Part shown: piece after piece, positions 26,089 to 33,861 of the stretch
Layout: every line of letters begins with the position of its first letter
How positions within the stretch are numbered: position 1 is the stretch's first letter
From: Planctomycetota bacterium
Lineage (GTDB): Bacteria; Planctomycetota; Phycisphaerae; Phycisphaerales; Phycisphaeraceae
Direction of reading: 5' to 3'
DNA length: 64,000 nucleotides
Assembly (NCBI GenBank): GCA_024279865.1
Contig: JAJRRC010000039.1
Location: 1 to 64,000, forward strand
The notes under the pieces: generated by a model
Seen by the model: only the letters and a program-made list of their open reading frames with translations
The model's database searches: none
What the model was told of the DNA's origin: nothing
Position numbers and translations under genes: made by a program

Positions 26089-26271
26089 TTACTTACGCTT
26101 AATTTTATGAAGCGTATGCTTTCTGAGTCGAGGACTGTATTTCATCAGTCCTGCTTTGATCTTCTCGGCAATACCGCCTTTAACCCGAATCGGGGTGCGG
26201 TAGTTCAGGTCACCGGTTTCGGTGCACTGAAGCCAGACATTCTCAACAGCATCGCCTTTTTTCTTCGCCAT
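26089..26271 (-). CDS. rpmG: 50S ribosomal protein L33
   Basis: A 60-residue L33: V-W-L-Q-C-T-E-T-G-D-L-N-Y-R-T and K-Y-S-P-R-L-R-K-H-T-L-H-K. It has a single cysteine, so it is the zinc-free form that does not depend on zinc supply. Genes on either side (tuf, tRNA-Trp, secE, nusG) fit the standard order. Confidence 0.93.
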   Translation of the reverse strand: MAKKKGDAVENVWLQCTETGDLNYRTPIRVKGGIAEKIKAGLMKYSPRLRKHTLHKIKRK

Positions 26272-26330
26272 GACTCAGTCTCCACCCTTGAAGGAGTAAT
26301 ATCCCAAGGGTTTCTATTAAGCCGCAGAAA

Positions 26331-26376
26331 CCGGCGGCCGCACGATTCATTTTATTGTATCGTCACGGCCGCCGAT
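26331..26376 (-). promoter_or_regulatory. Long GC-rich hairpin between tuf and rpmG
   Basis: CGGCGGCCG and CGGCCGCCG are the outer arms, extended inward by CACGAT/ATCGT, around an AT-rich loop. There is no T-run, so I see it as a processing or partial attenuation site that separates tuf from the genes after it. Confidence 0.45.
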
Positions 26377-26426
26377 TGCAGCTTAAAATATCTAATTCTT
26401 AGACGAACAATCGTCTAAGCTAATTC

Positions 26427-27632
26427 CTACTCAAGGATCTTGGTGACAACACCAGAACCCACGGTTCGGCCACCTTCGCGGACGGCAAAGCGGGATTGCT
26501 CTTCCATCGCGATTGGTTTGCCCAATTCGATTTCCACGGTGATGTTATCGCCAGGCATGCACATTTCAGCACCGCCGAGCAATTTGATCGAACCGGTCAC
26601 GTCTGTCGTGCGGAAGTAGAACTGAGGTTTGTAGCCACTGAAGAATGGGCTATGACGGCCACCTTCTTCTTTGGTCAACACATAAACTTCAGCTTCGCAG
26701 CGGACGTGAGGATTAATCGTGCCGGGCTTGGCCAGAACTTGACCACGCTCAAGATCTTCTTTGTCCACACCACGGAGCAGGCAGCCAACGTTATCGCCAG
26801 CTTCGCCTTCACCCATGGTCTTGTTGAACATTTCAACACCCGTGATGGTGGTTTTGATGGTGTCACGCAGACCAACCACTTCAACCACATCGCCGACTTT
26901 GACCATACCGCGTTCGATACGACCGGTACCGACGGTACCACGACCCTTGATGGAGAAGACGTCTTCGATGGACATCAGAAAATCCTGATCGGTTGCACGA
27001 ACGGGATCAGGGATAAAGGTGTCCAGTGCATTCATCAGTTCGGTGATGCACTTGGCGGCATCAGCGTCTTCTGGTTTCTGTAGTGCGGGGAATGCAGCAC
27101 CGTGGATCACAGGGGTATCGTCGCCGGGGAAATCGTACTTGCTGAGCAATTCACGGACTTCCAACTCGACGAGTTCGAGAAGTTCTTCGTCATCGACGAG
27201 GTCACATTTATTGAGGAACACGACGAGAGTTGGCACATTCACCTGGCGTGCCAGAAGCACATGTTCGCGGGTCTGAGGCATGGGGCCATCAGATGCGGAA
27301 ACCACGAGAATTGCACCGTCCATCTGAGCAGCACCGGTGATCATGTTCTTCACATAATCAGCATGGCCTGGGCAGTCGACGTGAGCGTAGTGACGGTTTT
27401 CTGATTCATATTCAACGTGGGACGTTGCAATGGTCAGAATCTTCGTGGCATCACGACGACCTTCGGACTCGGATGCTTTTGCAACGTCGTCATAAGCCTT
27501 AAAAGTAGCCAGACCTTTGGCAGCCTGAACCGCTGTGATTGCAGCAGTCAGAGTGGTTTTCCCATGGTCAACATGGCCAATCGTTCCCACGTTTACATGG
27601 GGTTTTGTACGTTCAAAAACATCTTTTGCCAT
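26427..27632 (-). CDS. tuf: Elongation factor Tu
   Basis: EF-Tu carries aminoacyl-tRNA to the ribosome. The 401-residue protein has G1 (G-H-V-D-H-G-K-T), D-C-P-G-H (G3), N-K-C-D (G4) and all three domains. Switch I is unusual: where most bacteria have E-x-x-R-G-I-T-I, this one has [11 protein letters not shown]. The magnesium-binding threonine is kept, but the Arg-Gly pair is replaced and a few residues are inserted. It has its own promoter ~280 bases upstream and precedes rpmG. Confidence 0.97.
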   Translation of the reverse strand: MAKDVFERTKPHVNVGTIGHVDHGKTTLTAAITAVQAAKGLATFKAYDDVAKASESEGRRDATKILTIATSHVEYESENRHYAHVDCPGHADYVKNMITGAAQMDGAILVVSASDGPMPQTREHVLLARQVNVPTLVVFLNKCDLVDDEELLELVELEVRELLSKYDFPGDDTPVIHGAAFPALQKPEDADAAKCITELMNALDTFIPDPVRATDQDFLMSIEDVFSIKGRGTVGTGRIERGMVKVGDVVEVVGLRDTIKTTITGVEMFNKTMGEGEAGDNVGCLLRGVDKEDLERGQVLAKPGTINPHVRCEAEVYVLTKEEGGRHSPFFSGYKPQFYFRTTDVTGSIKLLGGAEMCMPGDNITVEIELGKPIAMEEQSRFAVREGGRTVGSGVVTKILE

Positions 27633-27796
27633 CGCGAACCAATCCTCTCGGTAACTAGAGTTCTTTTATTTCGGGGCCAGGCGATCTCATCCGCCACCCC
27701 ACCGCTTCCTAAATTTTTGACTTTGGCGACTTTCGTCAAAGCCATGACACCCGTGACACGCGCATCGGGCATCTATCCGTTTTACGATTAAACAGA

Positions 27797-27824
27797 GAGC
27801 CTCGGGATTATCCCAAAGCCTCAT
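27797..27824 (-). promoter_or_regulatory. Hairpin in the tuf leader
   Basis: On the minus strand GAGGCTTTGGGA and TCCCGAGGCTC form an imperfect stem around TAA, ~165 bases before the tuf ATG. It may be a control element of the long leader; no known motif is recognisable. Confidence 0.35.
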
Positions 27825-27910
27825 CATCTGTCAAGTCGTCAAGTATAGAAAACATGAACTGACAATGCCAGTCTGCACATGCGTCCAAACAATCACGACC
27901 CGATCAAGTT

Positions 27911-27940
27911 AGTGTATCCAAAAGGCCCGATACCTGTCAA
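27911..27940 (-). promoter_or_regulatory. Sigma-70 promoter of tuf
   Basis: On the minus strand TTGACA (27940-27935), an 18-base spacer and TACACT (27916-27911). It is the best promoter in the 400-bp gap upstream of tuf and predicts a leader of ~270 bases. Confidence 0.6.
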
Positions 27941-28028
27941 TCAAGCAAGGTCGTTCTGAATATCGCCCTAAAGCCAAAGCATTGGAGCCTTGGGGCCACC
28001 CACCGGGCCGCTACAAACACAGGGGATT

Positions 28029-29078
28029 TTATTTAAGGATCGACAGGTGTTCTTGGGAGTCGATGCGATAGGCCTGAGTAGCCTTTTTTTCGGTGAACAA
28101 AGCGTTGCCTTCGATCTCAAAACCCGCCTCGCGGATCATACGATACGTCTTGTCCACGCCATGCCCACGCGTGGTGAGGTAACCTTCGACAAACAAAGAG
28201 TTTGCTGGCCATAACGCCAGTGGTTCAAGCGATTTAAGATGGCCTTCACGACCAGCAGCCGCACGGATCTCTGCCGTCGGATTGACCAAACGCAGCAAAC
28301 ATAAAACCGCCAAGCAACGCTCTGGCGTGAGGGTTCCGTCAGAGACCACGGGGTTGCCTTCAATGGGAATCAGAAAGTTGACGGGGATCGAAGGAACTTC
28401 CAGTTCACGCAGCGTAAAGGCCACTTCTAAAATATCTTCGGTGGTTTCCTGCATCCCGACAATAAGCCCGCTGCAAGATTCCAACCCCGCCCGCTTGGCG
28501 GACTGCAACGTGTTTAGGCGATCCTGATAGGTATGCGTGGTACAAATTTTTTCGTACATTCGCTCCGAGGTATTCAAATTGTGATTCAGTCGATCCAGCC
28601 CAGCCTCGGCAAGCACGTTGGCCTTGGCGTCGTCAATCAACCCACAACTGAGGCAAACCTCAATGGGATAGGTCTCTTTGATCTGACGGATCAATTGAGC
28701 AAACTGCTCCGTGCGATCCATCGACGGGCCACGACCAGCCAAAACCATGCAATAACGAGAGGCCCCTGCCTCGGCGGCTGCTTTGGCCTCGGCGAGAATC
28801 TGGGCATCGTCCTTCATCGAATAAGGCTCAATCGGCGCGTCCGAGTCACGAGACTGAGAGCAATAACCACAGTCCTCCCCACAACGACCCTTTTGCACAT
28901 TGTTGAGAATCTGCACTTTGACCGTCCGCCCAAAGTGTTTGTGGCGAGGGAGATAGGCTGCCTGCAACAACGGCATCAACTCAACGTCCGACCCATCGAG
29001 AATCCATCGAGCGTCTTCCATTGAGGGCAACTCATTGGCAAGCGCGCCCTCAGCTAATTTTTCATAACGTTTAAACAT
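28029..29078 (-). CDS. bioB: Biotin synthase (BioB), radical SAM
   Basis: BioB inserts sulfur into dethiobiotin. The 349-residue protein has the radical SAM triad Cys66, Cys70 and Cys73 (G-R-C-G-E-D-C-G-Y-C-S-Q-S), Y-x-x-N-L-N-T-S-E, and the R-A-A-A-G-R-E region with the arginine that ligates the auxiliary [2Fe-2S] cluster. The start MFKRYEK at 29078 fits the family; the frame reaches 29297, but that part lies over repeats. No other bio gene is nearby. Confidence 0.94.
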   Translation of the reverse strand: MFKRYEKLAEGALANELPSMEDARWILDGSDVELMPLLQAAYLPRHKHFGRTVKVQILNNVQKGRCGEDCGYCSQSRDSDAPIEPYSMKDDAQILAEAKAAAEAGASRYCMVLAGRGPSMDRTEQFAQLIRQIKETYPIEVCLSCGLIDDAKANVLAEAGLDRLNHNLNTSERMYEKICTTHTYQDRLNTLQSAKRAGLESCSGLIVGMQETTEDILEVAFTLRELEVPSIPVNFLIPIEGNPVVSDGTLTPERCLAVLCLLRLVNPTAEIRAAAGREGHLKSLEPLALWPANSLFVEGYLTTRGHGVDKTYRMIREAGFEIEGNALFTEKKATQAYRIDSQEHLSILK

Positions 29079-29097
29079 AACCCAAAGGATAGCATAT

Positions 29098-29122
29098 CCC
29101 CCCCCCGGAAGTTCCCCGGAAC
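29098..29122. repeat. Poly-C motif CCCCCCCCGGAAGTTCC
   Basis: Eleven C followed by GGAAGTTCCCCGGAACTT, where AAGTTCC and GGAACTT also form a hairpin. It begins 20 bases before the bioB start and may lie in its leader. Confidence 0.7.
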
Positions 29123-29195
29123 TTTTCCCTAGGCTAGGCCTTGCGTCATAAACAAGCGTCCTGATCGTTTCGACGAAGAAGTCTTTTTGCGATGC

Positions 29196-29264
29196 CCCAA
29201 ACGCAACGGGAATCCGACTCTTCGGCCCCCGGGGGGACCTCAGAGTGCGGCGTTGGGGAAAACG
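29196..29264. repeat. Hairpin repeat GAATCCGACTCTTC, copy 3 (most complete)
   Basis: Outer arms CCCCAAACGC and GCGTTGGGG, inner arms CCGACTCT and AGAGTGCGG, GC-rich loop. This copy shows the whole imperfect palindrome of ~65 bases. It lies between the glycosyltransferase operon and bioB. Confidence 0.7.
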
Positions 29265-29306
29265 CCCACGCCAAGGTGCACGCCAAAACCATTTCAAAAC
29301 ATGATT

Positions 29307-30428
29307 TCAAGAAGGGGTGATTGCGTTGAGCATCTGGTCCACACAATGCTTCCATGTGAATTCACGGGCTCGCTGACGACCGCGCTGAATCATTTTTTCC
29401 CGCAGAGTCGTATTAGAATAAAGCGAGGTGATTCGTTCAATAACTTCACCGGCCTGGTCGGGGTCCACGATCAGACCGGCATTGCCGACGACATGGGGCA
29501 ACGCTGCGTGATGAGAAACCACCACGGGCGTACCTGCGGCCATTGCTTCCACCGCGGGCATGCCGAAGCCTTCGTATCGTGACAAAAACAGCAAGCAGGC
29601 AGACTGAGCCATGAGCGAAGGCATGGCCGTGTCTTGAACGTAACCCAACAAGTGAACGTTAGGGCATTCACGGGCAAGCTCAATGTATGGGACGGAACTT
29701 TTACCTGCCACCAGTAGCTGCATATCAGGGGGCAATTGGCGGGCGGCGTTGAGAATGGCCTGGGCGTTTTTTCGCTCTGTCAAGCCGCCGACGACCAAGA
29801 CATAGGGTTGCTCTGTTGGGCGTTTGGCCGTGAGGTCCGGGGTGAGGTCCGGGGTGAGGTCCGGGGTAAAATAAACATCGCTGACCCCGTTGCCAATGAC
29901 GGTGATTTTTTTGGGATCTGCATCGAGCAACTGCACCATGCGTTCTTTGGTGAACGCGGAGACGGCTAGGAGTTGATCTGCATGAGCGACGATTTGCCGA
30001 CACCGTCGAGACCAGCGTTTACCCGCTGCCTGGTGTTCGGGTGTATTGGACCATGGCAAATCTTTTTCCATGAAATAAAGATCATGAATGGTCACCACAC
30101 TCTTTGTTTTTCGTGTGGGGACAAATGTTTCAGCAGGACAGTAAATCCAATCTGAATCCGGACACCATCGCTCAGCAGGTGGATACCGACATATTCGCCA
30201 AAGAGCTTCCATCGAACGCTGAGCCAGGGGGTAGCCATGAGCAGAGAAATCAGACAAGGGATATTGCGACTGGATATTGCCCGCGGCATCAAGCTGCGTC
30301 CGTGACACCAACAAATCCACATCAATGCCGTCACGGCGAGCAAGCTCTCGAACCATTTCAATCATGTGCACGCCCACGCCGGTGGGAGTTAAGGTACGAC
30401 GCAATTGTGTCAGAGCAGTGATTTTCAT
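29307..30428 (-). CDS. Glycosyltransferase family 4
   Basis: A 373-residue GT-B enzyme. The N-terminal half has P-T-G-V-G-V-H-M-I-E-M, S-V-V-T-I-H-D-L-Y-F, and the C-terminal donor domain has V-I-G-N-G-V, the S-R-Y-E-G-F-G-M-P-A-V-E-A-M-A-A-G-T-P-V-V motif with the catalytic E-x7-E, all those of mannosyltransferases of capsule loci. A tandem repeat of DLTP (29836-29872) expands a surface loop. The ATG overlaps the stop of the next gene upstream as ATGA, so this is the last gene of the 33606-29307 operon. Confidence 0.9.
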   Translation of the reverse strand: MKITALTQLRRTLTPTGVGVHMIEMVRELARRDGIDVDLLVSRTQLDAAGNIQSQYPLSDFSAHGYPLAQRSMEALWRICRYPPAERWCPDSDWIYCPAETFVPTRKTKSVVTIHDLYFMEKDLPWSNTPEHQAAGKRWSRRCRQIVAHADQLLAVSAFTKERMVQLLDADPKKITVIGNGVSDVYFTPDLTPDLTPDLTAKRPTEQPYVLVVGGLTERKNAQAILNAARQLPPDMQLLVAGKSSVPYIELARECPNVHLLGYVQDTAMPSLMAQSACLLFLSRYEGFGMPAVEAMAAGTPVVVSHHAALPHVVGNAGLIVDPDQAGEVIERITSLYSNTTLREKMIQRGRQRAREFTWKHCVDQMLNAITPS

Positions 30429-31375
30429 GCTTGTTTTTTTGCCCCCTTGCCCGTGGAGGCCCCCGACGCGCACGCAGTATGCGTGCGGCTATTGAAGATT
30501 GCTTTGATTGGAAATCCAATGAGAAATCGCCAACGACCCAAAGCTAAATTCCATGCAAAACTTTGACGGTACAACGACCACGCAACCTTGCGTTGACCTT
30601 GACGCAGACAGGCCAAAGCGGCTGGCCTGATATGACGAGTCAAAATGGTCAACAGTGCTTGGGGGTTGCCTTTGGGGTAGTGGTTGTTTTTGTATTGGCT
30701 GATGAGGTATTGCACACCTTGCACGTTGCGGTCGGTTTCATGCGAAACGTTTTGATCATGCCAACGTCTACCCGAGCAGATCGGTTGGCGGATTGCGACA
30801 AACCCCGGTTCGTTGCCGAGCTTGAGCCAAAGGTCGCAATCTTCTTGATTCACCTTGGCGTTATTAAACCCACCGACGGCTAAAAGCGTGGTTCGTTTGG
30901 CTGCGACCACACTGGCTCCGATCCAGAAGTCTTCCTTTGCAGCTGCGAAATAATCTGCGTAACCATCCATGGCCAAAACTTCTTGCATGATCTGCTTCAG
31001 CTCATTTTCTTCGGCAAATTCTTTCGCAGCACTGATCAGCATCGATGGTTCATCAGCCTGTTCAATCGCGTCGGCATACGTCTGCAACGTCCAAGGCAAA
31101 TACAGATCATCACTATCTAAAAACGCAATGTAGTCGCCGGCCGCCTGCTGCATCCCTCGATTGCGGGCGGCTCCTGGACCGGCATTGGCCTGTTGCATCA
31201 ACGTGACCCGATCATCTGCCAGATCACGTAAAACTTCGAGCGTGCCGTCGGTCGAGCCGTCATCGACCACAATCAATTCAAAATCAGCGAAGGTCTGATT
31301 CAAAACAGACTCGACCGCTGCGCGGATTAGATGATGGCGGTTGTACGCGGGCATAATGACACTAAAGCGAGGCAT
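30425..31375 (-). CDS. Glycosyltransferase family 2
   Basis: A 316-residue GT-A enzyme: F-S-V-I-M-P-A-Y-N-R, V-V-D-D-G-S-T-D-G-T, the D-x-D motif F-L-D-S-D-D-L, and E-D-C-D-L-W. The final ~20 residues (N-S-R-T-H-T-A-C-A-S-G) come from a REP-like palindrome (30465-30491) that lies inside the end of the gene and has given it a new tail. The next gene upstream (31362) overlaps the start by 14 bases. Confidence 0.9.
   Translation of the reverse strand: MPRFSVIMPAYNRHHLIRAAVESVLNQTFADFELIVVDDGSTDGTLEVLRDLADDRVTLMQQANAGPGAARNRGMQQAAGDYIAFLDSDDLYLPWTLQTYADAIEQADEPSMLISAAKEFAEENELKQIMQEVLAMDGYADYFAAAKEDFWIGASVVAAKRTTLLAVGGFNNAKVNQEDCDLWLKLGNEPGFVAIRQPICSGRRWHDQNVSHETDRNVQGVQYLISQYKNNHYPKGNPQALLTILTRHIRPAALACLRQGQRKVAWSLYRQSFAWNLALGRWRFLIGFPIKAIFNSRTHTACASGASTGKGAKKQA
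30465..30491. repeat. REP-like palindrome, copy 2, inside a gene end
   Basis: GACGCGCACGCA-GTA-TGCGTGCGGCTA. It is the same element as at 7885 and 62626. Here it is in the coding sequence of the GT2 gene, 38 bases before the stop. Confidence 0.65.
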
Positions 31376-32294
31376 CGGTACGCCTCCTTCGTTTTAGATG
31401 AATCATGGCCTTGAACAACGGCGGACATAAATTTGCCACAGCGTAAACCAAGCGATAGTTCCACGAGAGATGTCCTTGGGCGAGCTGACGCAAACGGCTG
31501 GCCCAGGGTTCCTCCGCTTCATGAAACGCCACACTCATCGCCCGTTTGGCGTAGGCATTGACCCGTTGATCAAACAGAGGCATGTCATAAGCTTGTTGAT
31601 TGCGGGTCAAGGCTTGTAAATCATAGTAGGCCACTTGAATTTGATTGCGTGAAATACTGCCTGGGGTTTGATTGCGATATGCCGCGGCAGGTCCCGGCGA
31701 ATAAACCCAACGATGGCGGTGAATCATCCGAAGCCACAAGTCAATGTCATGACGGCGGACCTGAGAAATTTCAAACCCGCCGACTTCACAAAATCGGCGA
31801 CGAGAATAAATCACCGTCGAATGGCCAAAGTGCATACTCTGGTGCATGAGCTGAACATAGTCTGCATCGGTGAGATCCGCATGCACCTCCTCCCAGCCGG
31901 GCCAATAGCAGTTGGGCATCGCAAAGGTGTGGCCGTCGTTGTCCATAAAGTCATGACCTGCGCAGTAGGCTACGTGATCGGAATTTTCTAAAAGCGTTGC
32001 GGCATCTGCCAAATGATTCGGATACCAATGGTCATCCGCATCGAGCAAGGCAATCCAATCAGAAGTTGCCATTTCCACACCCGCATTGCGAGCTTGCCCG
32101 GCATTGCCCAAATCCGTTTCAATAATCTGAATCGGCAAGCCCGACTGACGCACCACCGAAAGCGAATCATCGGTACATCGATCCGCCACGACGATCACCT
32201 CAGCAGGCTGATGGGTCTGCGCCGTGACCGAGGCCAGTGTCGAAGCGATCCACTGCTGGGCATTGTGACAGGGAATAATGACTGAAAACTGCAA
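31362..32294 (-). CDS. Glycosyltransferase family 2
   Basis: A GT-A enzyme of about 310 residues: F-S-V-I-I-P-C-H-N, V-V-A-D-R-C-T-D-D-S, L-L-D-A-D-D-H-W, and a C-terminal helical region. No ATG is in place: the frame runs to a GTG at 32387 inside the upstream gene, but AGGAG sits ten bases before the TTG at 32294, which gives the normal N-terminus of the family. I choose that. The AGGAG overlaps the stop of the preceding gene, so the two are coupled. Confidence 0.82.
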   Translation of the reverse strand: MQFSVIIPCHNAQQWIASTLASVTAQTHQPAEVIVVADRCTDDSLSVVRQSGLPIQIIETDLGNAGQARNAGVEMATSDWIALLDADDHWYPNHLADAATLLENSDHVAYCAGHDFMDNDGHTFAMPNCYWPGWEEVHADLTDADYVQLMHQSMHFGHSTVIYSRRRFCEVGGFEISQVRRHDIDLWLRMIHRHRWVYSPGPAAAYRNQTPGSISRNQIQVAYYDLQALTRNQQAYDMPLFDQRVNAYAKRAMSVAFHEAEEPWASRLRQLAQGHLSWNYRLVYAVANLCPPLFKAMIHLKRRRRTDASL

Positions 32295-32307
32295 AAGGAA
32301 ACGGCTC

Positions 32308-33606
32308 CTAGGACAAAGGTTTTTGACACCACTGACGGTAATTTTGAATTTGTTGATCGTTGAGTTTATCGATATTAAAATGTTCACAAGCGTACGCGTT
32401 TCCCTGCTTGCCGAGGGTTTGCCATTGATCGGGATGGTCGAGCAAGTGGGAGAGTTTTTGCGCCAGTGCCTCTACATCCCGTTCAGGAACAAGGTGGCCG
32501 GATTGGCCATCTTGAATCATTTCGGGAATGCCGCTGTGATAGGTGCTTAAAACGGGTAAGCCCATCATCATCGCTTCGACAATGGCGGTGGGTGTTCCCT
32601 CCTGGTCACCTGCGGTGGCCGTCACGCTTGGGGCCAACAACAGGTGTGCTTCACGCAGTGCAGGGACCACTTGTTGTTGAGTTTGCCAGCCGGCAAGCTC
32701 GATGAGGTGGCCGAGATTTTTCTCATCAATGCGTTGTTGCAATTCGTTTCGCAAGGGACCATCGCCGATGATTTTGTAGTGAAAATCTTGTCGATGGGCC
32801 GCTACTTTTGCAATGGCGTCAATGGCGTAGATCAACCCTTTTTTTTCTGCCAATCGAGCAATGCTAAGCAATTTTGCTGGCTCGTCGTTTTTTTTGGTTC
32901 GTGGCAAAAATTCAAAACGAGCCGGATCAACCCCCAGATGATGGATATGCACTTTAGAAGCCGGGCAACCCAAAGCGATGAGTTGATCTGCCATGACCTG
33001 ACTCAAGGCCAGCACGGCCGTGGCCTGTTCAAACAGGGTGTCGTAATAGCCAGGCGGTTCGATCTGCGGGCGTTGAGAAATATCAAAGCCATAAAAGCTC
33101 ACGACCAAGGGGCCTTTGAGCAAGCCGAGTTGTCGCAAGCGGGCCACTTTTTGGCCGATGTGGCCGAAGTGGCAATGGATCATGTCATAGTTGGGGGCGG
33201 TTAAAAAAGGAGCTGCCTCGTGGATCAACCGCAAGGATCGGGCATGACTGCCATGCTTGAATACATTGACCGCTCGTAGCGAATAAAGAGGATGCTTCAG
33301 ACCAATGCCAAGAGCCTTGGCCATGCGGGCGAGTTTGCTTGGCGCGGGCGGGGGCGCGTACCGCGTGCGATCCAAGAGTTTGTACCGCAAAACATCTTCA
33401 TGAGCTTGAGATCGGTCACGCTTACCAAAGGCATAAAGGTCCAGCTCACAACCACGATCAATCAACCCGGTCATTTGATTCAAAAGGAAGGTTTCAGAGA
33501 GCATAGGAAACTCATCAAGCACGCAGGCAATGCGCAAACTCCGCGTTGCTTGGGCTTGGCCCCCAAGCGAAGTTATTCGGACCTTGTCCTGTAAATCGGT
33601 TCCCAT
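32308..33606 (-). CDS. Glycosyltransferase family 4 (WcaL/AmsK-like)
   Basis: A 432-residue GT-B enzyme similar to the colanic acid transferase group: F-P-x-L-S-E-T-F-L-L-N-Q-M, D-M-I-H-C-H-F-G-H-I-G, V-S-F-Y-G-F-D-I-S, H-H-L-G-V-D-P-A-R-F, and the donor-site motif E-G-T-P-T-A-I-V-E-A-M-M-M-G-L-P-V. It is the first gene of the four-gene glycosyltransferase operon, which presumably builds a cell-surface or exopolysaccharide chain. No polymerase or flippase is in the window. Confidence 0.9.
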   Translation of the reverse strand: MGTDLQDKVRITSLGGQAQATRSLRIACVLDEFPMLSETFLLNQMTGLIDRGCELDLYAFGKRDRSQAHEDVLRYKLLDRTRYAPPPAPSKLARMAKALGIGLKHPLYSLRAVNVFKHGSHARSLRLIHEAAPFLTAPNYDMIHCHFGHIGQKVARLRQLGLLKGPLVVSFYGFDISQRPQIEPPGYYDTLFEQATAVLALSQVMADQLIALGCPASKVHIHHLGVDPARFEFLPRTKKNDEPAKLLSIARLAEKKGLIYAIDAIAKVAAHRQDFHYKIIGDGPLRNELQQRIDEKNLGHLIELAGWQTQQQVVPALREAHLLLAPSVTATAGDQEGTPTAIVEAMMMGLPVLSTYHSGIPEMIQDGQSGHLVPERDVEALAQKLSHLLDHPDQWQTLGKQGNAYACEHFNIDKLNDQQIQNYRQWCQKPLS

Positions 33607-33708
33607 ACTGTTAAAAGTCGGTCGATCAAGGCAAAGGGCTTAATGGATCACGCCCAATCCCCGATAAAAAAACACGCTGTCAGGTCATCACTTTGTTTCT
33701 GATTGGGA

Positions 33709-33714
33709 TATAAT
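33709..33714 (+). promoter_or_regulatory. -10 box TATAAT before the small RNA candidate and dnaK
   Basis: A perfect -10 hexamer preceded by TGGGA (an imperfect extended -10). A good -35 box is missing at 17 bases, which suggests an activator or a different sigma factor. Transcription would begin near 33721. Confidence 0.45.
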
Positions 33715-33720
33715 CAGTTT

Positions 33721-33811
33721 CAGCTAGTGGGTAAAATACACCAATGCCCGTCAAATGTCAGCCCTGAGGTTTTCCACAGGGCCAAGAGGAAATGGTCTTG
33801 CGGGCTTTTTT
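33721..33811 (+). ncRNA. Candidate structured small RNA or leader attenuator upstream of the Hsp70 gene
   Basis: Two hairpins are nested: an outer stem GCCCG (33746-33750) with CGGGC (33801-33805), and an inner perfect stem GCCCTG (33761) with CAGGGC (33782). A T-run follows the outer arm directly. With the TATAAT at 33709 this gives a short, terminated transcript of ~90 bases. It could be an independent RNA or an attenuator of the Hsp70 gene 50 bases downstream. I see no match to 4.5S, 6S or tmRNA. Confidence 0.35.
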
Positions 33812-33861
33812 ACGCCACACACAACCAGCGTTAGTGTTTTATATACAGGAGTTTAGCGGCC

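Noticed and set aside
29820-29880. The short tandem repeats as a CRISPR
   Set aside because: The 15-base units are contiguous without spacers and in frame within a gene. No repeat-spacer array exists elsewhere in the window either.
33721-33811. The structured RNA as 4.5S (SRP) RNA
   Set aside because: The conserved GGAAGCAGC-type loop and helix 8 are absent.
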